NCBI RefSeq assembly: GCF_021917145.1
Contig: NC_061074.1
Location: 4,266,081-4,330,080 of the forward strand
Length of the DNA: 64,000 bases
DNA from: Hypomesus transpacificus
Taxonomy: Eukaryota; Chordata; Actinopteri; Osmeriformes; Osmeridae
Reading direction: 5' to 3'
Numbering within the stretch: position 1 is the first letter of the stretch; every line of letters begins with the position of its first letter. The notes under the pieces are model-generated. The model ran no database searches. It was not told where the DNA came from and saw nothing but the letters and a program-made list of their open reading frames with translations. A program made the translations under genes and the position numbers. Below, piece by piece: positions 13,751 to 23,045 of the stretch.

Positions 13751-13907
13751 CAGAGGTTGTCAAACCTGGTCCTTGAGAGCTACCTTCCTGGAGGTTAACA
13801 TTCCTGATTCTAATAATTAGCTGGTTGGTGTGTTGAACCAGGGCTGTTACATTTGGGATTGGAACAAAAACCCGGGAAGGTAGCTCTCCAGGAACAAGAG
13901 GCCCCTG
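13751..13907. mobile_element. hAT-like MITE, second subfamily
   Basis: Inverted ends CAGAGGTTGTCAAACCTGGT and ACAAGAGGCCCCTG, with inner arms GAGAGCTACCTTCC / GGAAGGTAGCTCTCC. Flanking 8-mers AATTAACC and GGTTAGCC agree at five of eight positions, which fits an old target duplication. Confidence 0.7.
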
Positions 13908-14228
13908 GGTTAGCCATTCACGTAGTTAATGTTGTACAATTTTCGCTCCCGAGGCACTTACTGTTGTGGTTTTACCTTTTTACAGAGAGAAGATCCAGAG
14001 GTAATATCATGTAGTAGACAGGAAACCTGATTAGCTTATGGCTTGGTGGCCTGGGTGAAGGTGCCTAAAGGAAGACAAATGTATCTTTTCATATACCTCA
14101 TCTTTTCTCCAAACCTCTGTTTAACCACGTCTAAACCAAATAGCTGTTGGTTCCAAGACTGACATGGGGACTCATGTGGGACAGGTTGGAGTATGGTGCC
14201 CCAGGTGAGTGTGCACACAATGACTCAC

Positions 14229-14453
14229 CTCACCAGTAGCATCAGCTGCAGCGGTTGCCAGATTCAGAACCTCATCTATGCATTTCTGAGAAGCACTCGG
14301 AGTTAAACCATTTGCCGGACACACCTGAGCTGCACTCAAGAACCCATTTGCAAGCACTGTGTTACTGTCAACATCCGTCAAGTCAGCTGGAGTTTTCCAT
14401 TTTCTACTTTTCCCAATTTCCTGTTCCAGGGTACTCCAGTCTGAAGGCCGCAT
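14229..14453 (-). CDS. Candidate first coding exon, unrecognised protein
   Basis: An ATG at 14453 opens a 75-codon frame with non-repetitive, protein-like composition (begins MRPSDWSTLEQEIGKSRKW). It ends exactly at a perfect donor, GAG|GTGAGTC; an alternative donor ACTG|GTGAGG lies five bases earlier. An acceptor (TTGTCTTCCTTTAG) follows about 165 bases later on the same strand at about 14067. It would give a short in-frame ending from either donor: about 9 residues to TAA from the ACTG donor, or about 25 residues from the GAG donor. An in-frame stop upstream supports the ATG as the start. I do not recognise the protein. It could also be a chance open frame in a transcribed non-coding exon. 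Confidence 0.35.
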
Positions 14454-14832
14454 ATGGTCAAGAACGTTAGACCTAATTAAGTAGGTTTACCAAACTTGAG
14501 AAACAGGCATATCGTCGTTTTGTAAGTACTTGCATACACGAGGCAGAAGCAGCAAGCAGCCTCGAGAAGGCAGGCAATCCCCAGGCTGGGAAGCTAGCAG
14601 TTGCAACAATTTGGGGAAATAAACGTAAATAAAAGAAGGGAACGTCGAGGGAAATGCCTCTTTTATTTCCTCCTTTAGTCTTAAGTTTCTAAGACAAGTT
14701 CGTCGTTGATTCGTTGTAAAAGTAATTAAGCGCTCGAAACATGCATGCTCTCGTTTTGACTCCTATAGTGTTTGTTGACCATAATCCTTGATTAACCAAG
14801 AAGGCAAAAATGTGATAGGCTATTCCATATCG

Positions 14833-14883
<51 letters not shown>
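14833..14883. repeat. Poly-C run of 51 bases
   Basis: An uninterrupted cytosine homopolymer follows ATCG. It can form an i-motif on this strand and a G-quadruplex on the other. Its exact length in the genome is uncertain, because such runs are poorly sequenced. Confidence 0.9.
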
Positions 14884-15784
14884 ACTACCCCTTTCTTTTC
14901 ACATCTGTGTAGCATGCCTGTATAGGCCATATATGCTCAGTGGAAAGCAAATACTTTCTGTAAACAAGAAGCATGGTGAATGCAGGTCATTGTAGGCTAA
15001 ATAGCACGAATGATGGTTTTTGATCTACAGTAGACTGCCAAGAATGCAACTTTTCTTTAAAGTACCTAAGTGAGGTGTGCAATTAGCGGCCGATCGATGG
15101 CAAGCGTCTTCAGAATGTTTCCATCCGTTTTCATGTATGCGCACTAAAAGAAGAGCCTTGAACCGGCGTGGCCTCTTGTACACCGTCCTCTTGTTAAGTG
15201 TTGGCATTTGCGTCAACGTTCACACACTTCAGACACGTTGTTTACAAGGGAATTGAAGGTATTTGACTTAATTGTTTTTAAATGACGAAGCGAGCTCATT
15301 TTAAGAAGGCCTAGATGCTTTCATAGACGGAACACAAAAACTTCGAGGCATATGTTTACTTACGGCAAGCTCACACATTTGTTAACATTTTACCTTAGTA
15401 GTAGTAGGCCTGTGTAGCATAAAGTCAAGCAGAATGCATATGAGGATTATTTTTGATTGTGGGTCAAGAGATTAGGCCTTTTGTTAGAAAGGTCAGTTAC
15501 CAAAAAGAAGTAAACTGGTTCACATTGCTAGCATTCTAAATCAATCGCTATCCAATGTAGCCTACTCAAGAATTGCAAACTTATAGGTGAGGTCAGACTT
15601 AATGTTTTAGATGGTAGGCTATAGGCCTACATGCCACTACATTATGCCAAATATAATGTAAAACCCATATTATTTATCTATTTTACAGTAAGGTAGCCTA
15701 CCATATGTTATGATTTGGAAATTATTTTTTATGATTTTTCCATCGATGTAGGGGAAACAATTTAAAAGGTGATAAACATCAGCT

Positions 15785-15859
15785 CAGTGCCGGTCCTAGC
15801 ACATCTGGCGCCCTAGGCGAGGCGGCTGCCTATGTCGCATATGCCTAGGACCGGCCCTG
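15785..15859. mobile_element. Short hAT-like foldback element (75 bp)
   Basis: CAGTGCCGGTCCTAGC at the left and GCCTAGGACCGGCCCTG at the right are complementary. Flanking 8-mers CATCAGCT and CATCACCC match at six of eight positions. The whole segment can fold into a hairpin. Confidence 0.75.
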
Positions 15860-18175
15860 CATCACCCTTACCAAAACATCATACTGTTTTGGTAAATATC
15901 CTTTCAACATTTTAGTAAATCACACAAATAAACCAAGACAATGCACTATATTTCCAGATTAGCTAATTGCCAATTAGTAACCCCACTGCAAAAAAAGCGT
16001 TGTCGCGCCTAATTGATAGCTTTTACAGCAATCTTCCCGACAACGTTGCATTTCTGAGTCCCCGCTCAGCAAGCCGCATTTTCTCATTAGATTATTGCAA
16101 ATTGCAAAAACTGACGAAATGGGCTCATTTACTTAAGTGGTGTGATTGAAAGTATGTTTATGGAGCTTTTATGAAACTGCCGTTCTGTTCTCGCCACTGC
16201 TGTTCCGCTTTGGGTTCTAGCCTCCAGACACAGTGAGAAACGGTGGGGATAATTACCGTAAGACGTGAACGTAAACAAGGAAAGATTTTCAAACTCAGTC
16301 GACCATAAACTTTCATACACAAGTGACCTTCGTCCAGCTTTGTTTAAAAGCGTACAAATCTGGTACAGTACCCCTATTTTCTGACACTCATCCTAAATCT
16401 TCATATATATATATATACACATGAATAGCCTATATCAGGTCATTCTAAACTTTCCTGGATTTATTAGACATTGAACACACTGTTTCCCCATGGAGCCTCA
16501 TCACACATAGAGAATTCTATCCTCTGTCACAACACATTATACCTCATACCTGTCATCCCTCCCTTTGTTCCACCAATGATATCCCTTGTCTCTACCGCTT
16601 CGTGTTACAATAATACCCATCAAACAGTCAATGTTTTGCCTCCACTCATGGTGTTTGGACAATAGGAATCTTGGTTGAGGAAATCCTCACAGGAATCGCA
16701 AGGTGTATATGCCACTCTCCCCTTGGAAGAAGAGAAAGAGCAGGGGTAAATAGACGTGAAAAATAGAGAACACAGGAGAAGGAAAGGTGTGAGCAGCATT
16801 TTCTGACACGTTCCGCCATGTCGCAGCATATTTGTAAACATCGTTAATCACAGATTAGCAGGTGGGGACGTTAATTGCACTGGAGGAAATAACAAGACCC
16901 AGTGGATGCTTCTGTTTATCGACTCCCAGCGTAACTGATAAGGGCCTGGACTGGATGTGTGTGTGTGTGTGTGTGTGAGGGGGAAAGAGAGAAAGAGTGT
17001 GTGTAGCTGGAGCTTAAAGAGAGGTGTGATTGTGCATGTGTCACTTCTTGAGTGGACATTTATGCATTTCTAGTAAGTGTGCATGTACATTTGCACGTGT
17101 GCGTTCCACTGGCAGAGTGGCATGGACACTACTCTCTTTACCAGCACCTACCGCGCCACCTGTGCCACACACCCGCACTGGCATCCATATACACAGCAAC
17201 AATAAGAAGGTCCTGCTAAAAACTGCACCCACACTAAACTATTCTCATGCCCCTCCACAAGACCGGCCTCCCTCCTCGAATCAGAATGCTTTCTTACATG
17301 GCCATAATGAATGATGCTCGAATCATCTCTCTACAGCAACATCATAAATAACTTCTACCAGACGGTACTCAAGTGTTAAACACAGAACATATGCTGCATT
17401 ACAATAGCCCCGGTAACACATTGCCAAAGCGCTCAGCCATCTACGGCAGATCACTGTAAGTCCTGATGGCAGCTGCAAGCATGCATGCCAACTCGAATGT
17501 CACTTTGACGTCAACCTTCGCGGTTGCCGAGGAAACTCTGTTTCTGTGTCGCCATGACGAGCTTCGATTGATGGGGGCCACCACGGCTCGGTAATCCGGG
17601 GGGGGGGGGATGCAGGGAATGGGAGGTGTCATTGCTCTTTGTCGTTGTCTTCCTCATCCTCGTGTGATAGTTCACCCTGTGACACTGCCCCTAAAAATCC
17701 ATGCAGTGCTCCATGAAAGACACTGTGCAGGTTAGCTCAATACCAGCACAGGCTGTAACAGAAATCTGAACTGCATGCACAACATATATATTCACAGAAG
17801 CACACAATTCTGAAGTTCTTATCGAAAACACACCCAAATAGGCCTTAACAGTCATGTTTCATTCCCGCCTAAGACGCTAACATTGCATCGCAGCCACAGA
17901 GGGAAGAGGGCCCGCAGTCTAAATCAATCATTGTCCCCCCATGCATCCGAAAGCTAGCTAATTGATGCACTAATCCAGTCGCTAAGTACTGTACGGGCAT
18001 GTGGGAGCGAGTCCAAGGCAAACACAACACACAGGTCATCAGTGGCTTGTCTCTCAACGCCAGGGAGTGCGGAGGTTGAGAGAATACCCATGAGTTATAG
18101 ATCTGAGGTAGACAACACAGATCTGGATAGAAAGTAGAGAGAAAGAGAGAGCAGATTGTGGTTGCCTAAATCAGG

Positions 18176-18300
18176 GGTAGCTAACCCTCCTTCTAAAAAG
18201 CTACTACCTTGCAGGGGGTTTACACCCCAAACTAGACTGGTGGCACTCTTGGGAACTTGTTGCTTCCAATATCCTAATGATGGAACAAGGTGAGTGATTT
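18176..18300. mobile_element. Probable remnant of the 13.75-kb MITE subfamily
   Basis: CAGGGGTAGCTAACCCTCC, then an AGCTACTACCTTGCAGG segment and a central TCCAATATCCTAATGATGGAACAAGG region resemble the element at 13751-13907. The right inverted end is missing, so this is a truncated copy at best. Confidence 0.35.
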
Positions 18301-19937
18301 GGGATTGGGAATGGTTTGGTTTACTTGGGAAAGGGATATATATATATATATTACATCCCTACAATGGGATTCTGCATAGGCCTTGTGCTCACTCTGTTTC
18401 TCTCTTCACCTTGGACATGGGAGTAGGGAGGAAGAGTTAGAGGGAGAAAAGACAGCAAGGACATTAATGTAGAGAGAGAAAGTTAGAGGGCAGAGATACA
18501 ATAAGTGAGAGAGAAAGAGAGAAGGAAAGAGCAGGGAGAGAGAGCGAGATGAGAATCGATAGCAGATGAGTCTTTCCCCACACAGTGTAGGGGGGTGAAC
18601 TAAGAACCAGAGACTGTTCTTGCTGAGTAATTAGAAGAGTGTGGCTCGTAACGCACACTACTGACCCTGCTTTCAAGTTGACCAGTGTTAATAATCAGTG
18701 ATCATAATGAACAGAATCCATAGGTCCAGCTGGGTTAAGGTCTTTGGCAACCTTGCTCCAAACAACAACTGCAAGAAAAGGCAGCGTGGTGCGTTTGTGG
18801 TTTTAGGTAGAGAGATGGTGCACTACTGCCCCCCAGTGCCACACAGAAATATGACTGGCATGGGTTTTGTTACTAACTATAGTTTATAATGACATTTTGT
18901 CATAATTGAAACCCATGAACAGATGCTAATGGTATATTTATTGAAAGTTGTAAACTCTTATTAAAATAACTAACAATAACATTCCATACCTACATATAAG
19001 AAACAAGAAAACACAATACCAACATAATGCCCAATACCAAGTACTTTCCTAATGCAAAGGTTATTGTTCTTGTACTGCACATAGAAAGGATGCTGTGTTT
19101 CAAATATGGCACTGATCATGTTCAGTCAGTAGTTGTGTTTCCTGCTGCTGCATAGTATAGTGAAGGATTTGAGTAGTGAATGTATTGTAAATGTGAACGA
19201 TTCACACGTCATCATGGTGCCACAGCACTTCTTTACAACTTTTCACACCGAACTTGCTGCAGCAGGTGCACTTACAATTATAAACAATGTAACACAGAGT
19301 TTAGTAGCATGAAAAATAAAAAATAAACAGAACATCCGTTACAAACAACAAATATTTGGTTATGGTGAAGCAGAGTTAAGCAACTGATTATCGTAAGGTC
19401 AGCAGACGTCAAATGATAACTATTGTTTTTGAAACACAAACTTAAACAAACACTTCGTGTTCTAATTAAACCTATAACATAAGGTATATTGGAACTGTAA
19501 AGAAGGACAATTTCCAATTGACAGAGCTCCAGAACTCAACACCCAAAAGTTATGATTTTCTCATTTAGTATCATGTTATTCACCCAAGATATTCATTTAG
19601 CTCTGAAACTAAAATAAGTAATATAACTGTTACTGCAGGGTTTTATTTTTTTCAGAAGCTTCCCAGATGGAAACATTGCTAGTAAACTAAGCTATAAAAG
19701 TTGCCTCTGATTAGTTGTGCTTATGAAGTGCCATGATTATATACTTGTGTAGGAGGAGGAGAATTCAAGGCACAGTACCAGAGAGCTAGTGAACGATATT
19801 AGTGAACAATATTGGGTAATTATAAAGTATCACTGTATTGCTCAAACAAATCTATACTATGTATAGTATAAATTCAACACATAATTTTGTGACCATCCTT
19901 TGATATCTGTTCTTTTTGCACCAGTGCTCAGAGTCTC

Positions 19938-21766
19938 TCAGCATAGGCCGCTTAACCTCTCACTCACTTCCCACAGCTTTCTGGCCAATGCATCGTCCCG
20001 CCCCTTAGCTCCAACTTCCTGTAGGGCACAGGAAGAGAAGTAGCGTCCGCTGAGGGGCTCCAGGCCCTCCTGGAGGGCACAGTGCAGTGTGGTCTGGGCA
20101 CCCCCTTCCAAATCAAGGAAGAAGAGCTTAGCGAAGGGTACCATCAGAACCTGCAGCCACCAGCTCATGTTTCGAAGAATTTCTGTATAGATGACTCCTG
20201 TCAATGAGAACATGAAGCTTCTTAGCAATTTATAAATGAAAATATGTTGTATTAATGCTTATTCATTTGATAAAGTATTTAGCTATTTTACAAGACTGGA
20301 AAAATATCATCATGATTTATATTACAATATATTGCATTTCTATAATGCCTTTCAATATACAAAAAAAAAAACAGAACAGAGAATCAACAGGAAAGTAGCA
20401 ATGATGTAGCAATCTTACCAGACTTAGATTATGACCAACTGTAGCCACTAACCTGGGTGGAGGCTGTAAGTGGTGACACTAGTGCCCTCAAGGCGGTTGG
20501 CCAGCTCCCTGGTGAAGAGTATGTTACACAGCTTGCTGTTGCAATAGGCCCTGATGTTGTGCCAGTTAGACTGGCCTGGCACCAGGTCCTTGGTTGCACC
20601 AAGAAGGGCAAAGTCAATGGTGCCCAGGCGGTGGAGAAGAGCCGCCACGTTGACCACTCGACTAGGACTGCACTGCTTCAACCGCTCCAGTAGCAGATTG
20701 GTCAGCAGGAAGTGACCTAGGTGGTTGACACCAAAGGCCATGCCAAAACCGTCCTCTGTGCGGCCTGGACCCATCATCCCTGAGTGAGGGGGACACATTT
20801 TGTGGTCAAATAACTGGTTGAATTTTGATTCCTCTAGATATCATTAAAGAGCCTTTCTAGACCTTCAAGGTGTCAATTGTAAATCATTGTTTAAGAACCA
20901 AAGAGCTGTGAAAGGTCAGCTTGAGTTTAACAGCTTACTTGCTGATGTTAAAATGTCTTTATATATACTAAAATAAAGCAGACACACCTGCATTGTTGAT
21001 CAGCAGGTCCAGTCTGGGTTCAGTCTTCAGGAAGGTTTCAACAAAGGAGCGCACTGACTTCATACTCCCCAGGTCCAGCTGCATGATCACCACCTGGGCG
21101 CTTCCACTCTCCTGGAGAACAGATAATCACGTAGAGAAAACATTGAATAGTATCATCATAATGCAGGCTACCTTTTCAAGCCACGCTGAAAGAGGTCAAA
21201 GGTTAGACCAAAACCCTACATGATGGTGGCCCTCCTGAACCTGAGTGGGAAAGCCTTGTTGTAGTATTCACTACCACATCGTCTTTATTTATTTGTATTC
21301 AGCAGATGCTTTCGTCTTTATTTATTTTTACTCAGCAGATGTTTTTATTCTACCTTCCTGATGTCGTAGGCAGCGGCCTCAGCCCTCTCTTTATTGCGGC
21401 ATGCTAGAATGACCCTCGCTCCTCGCTTGGCCAATTCCAAAGCAGTAGTCTTGCCAATGCCAGTGTTGCTCCCTATAGGGAATGTCACACCTTAGATTAC
21501 TCAGTGGAAGACATACTTTGCATAAGTTTATTTCACAATCTAAAATGCTTAGTGAACACAGAATTTGGGGTGAATTCAATACGACTATAGTGTATTGTCG
21601 TCCTTATCGCCCTACATTATCGACACTAATTCATCAAACCTGTCACAATCGCCGTCTTCCCTTTCAGGGTTGCAGAACTCGTGCATCGGGATCCCTTAAA
21701 CATGTTGTAATAAACGATTACATACAGCACAATTCCTAGCCCCAGAATAGGTATTAAAACTGACAT
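19938..21766 (-). CDS. dhrs13: SDR-family dehydrogenase, dhrs13-like copy A (catalytic Ser replaced)
   Basis: Five exons join in frame with GT-AG introns: 21766-21640, 21472-21354, 21111-20988, 20779-20453, 20197-19938, giving 318 residues. The start is the first ATG before a hydrophobic anchor (about residues 3-20), which suggests an ER or other membrane tether. The Rossmann motif TGSNTGIG is at 42-49 and NNAG at 121-124. YCNSK gives the catalytic Tyr202 and Lys206. The C-terminal signature [14 protein letters not shown] matches DHRS13 and RDH11/12-like proteins, which reduce or oxidise retinoids or other lipids with NADP(H). The residue expected to be the catalytic Ser170 is Ala: the motif reads VNVAALLH where family members have VNVSS. 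Activity is therefore doubtful, although the frame and splice sites are intact, so the gene is probably still under constraint. It is the most diverged of three tandem copies. Assignment to dhrs13 rather than rdh12 rests on remembered C-terminal similarity. Confidence 0.9.
21278..21341. repeat. Tandem duplication in intron of dhrs13-like A
   Basis: About 36 bases (TCGTCTTTATTTATTT..TCAGCAGATG) occur twice with small differences in the intron between exons 2 and 3. The ATTCAGCAGATGCTTT core resembles a widespread fish repeat, so it may be a transposon remnant. Confidence 0.6.
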
Positions 21767-22143
21767 AATTGGCACACGGCAGCACACAGCGACTGTGCAA
21801 CTGTTTTAAGTTGTGTACTTCCGGGTTTACGTGCCGAATTAATTTCTCCACTAGATGTCAGTTTCGTGCCTTTTTCAAAATTAATAACCACCAAAACACA
21901 AGAGGATAATCACTTTCAATAATGATTTTTACATCCTGCTGTACATTTGTTGATTCCGCCACATAACAAATACCTCTCCAATCACTGTTAATATTGGTAG
22001 TAAGTAACAATGACAACAATAGCCTAGGTAAACATGTTAGGTAGGCTGTTAGGCTGTGTAAGCTTTCAACTAAGATATCAAATCTAACTACAAACTTTCT
22101 ATAAAACAATTTTTTTTAATCACCTGTTTTATCCTCCGTCCCA

Positions 22144-22795
22144 CAGGGGCGGATCTATAAGTTTTCACCTACAGTGACAAGGCCCCTTGCCATATGAGAT
22201 ATTTGTAGGGTGTCATGGAGGCAATTTACTTTAGTGACTTCTGAAAGGAGATTAACCAAAACATATCAGCAAGTCTAAATATAAATTAGTATAGGCCTAC
22301 ATAACGGAAAATTGATTTGCTAGATAGTTGGACTGGAATGATGCCTCATGCAGCTACAATGTCTGCTGAAGAACGGATTATTAAAGAACACACAAGTATG
22401 ACAATGTTGATAAGATACAAAAATGATTGCCTGGATGTCGTTCATTTCTCAATTATTTTATTGTTGTGGACAAGAAAAAAACAGTAGCCTTTGTTAATCT
22501 GAGTAATAATAATAAGATTAATAAATTAATCTGAAATAGAACAGTATGTAGAATACATGAAGTAGTATAGATTACCTTTTAAAACTCATAAAATCACATA
22601 TAATTTTTTATTTAGAAATTAATAGCATTTTTTCGATTAATTAAGGCCATTTAGAATGACAGAATGTCAATTAATAATAAAATTAATATTATTGAATTAA
22701 ATGTACAATAATGTATCAAATTATATATTTTAGCATGGGAAGATTAGGGTGCCAAGTCTCTTTTGTCACCTTGACACTCCTTGGATCTGCCAATG
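22144..22795. mobile_element. Possible hAT-like element beside the B-box gene
   Basis: The left end CAGGGGCGGATCTATAAG and the complement of the right end (CATTGGCAGATCCAAGG) are similar. The interior is AT-rich with no coding. Flanking 8-mers do not match. If real, its right end is only about 85 bases from the stop codon of the B-box gene. Confidence 0.35.
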
Positions 22796-22878
22796 CAGAT
22801 GATGATGATCATCATCATCCTCTCATCTACCACTCCTCTTCCACCGGCTTACCATCTTTTATCTTCAAGAAGTCAGTA

Positions 22879-22994
22879 TTAGAAGTTGTATTCATCATAA
22901 TCATCATCCTCATAGTCCGATCCACTGTCGTAGTTGTCATCATCATCATAATCATCGCAATCATTTTGACCCTGTGATGCCTCTTCATCCGATC

Positions 22995-23045
<51 letters not shown>

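Larger units (their letters stand above)
14884..19937. other. Intergenic, no gene seen
   Basis: Contains two MITE-like pieces, a TG run (16957-16977), a G run (17599-17609), a TA run (18340-18352) and GA-rich DNA (18425-18545). The stretch 17860-18060 is repeat-free and motif-rich. The last 1.3 kb before the dhrs13-like A stop is AT-rich and includes its 3' UTR. Confidence 0.5.
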
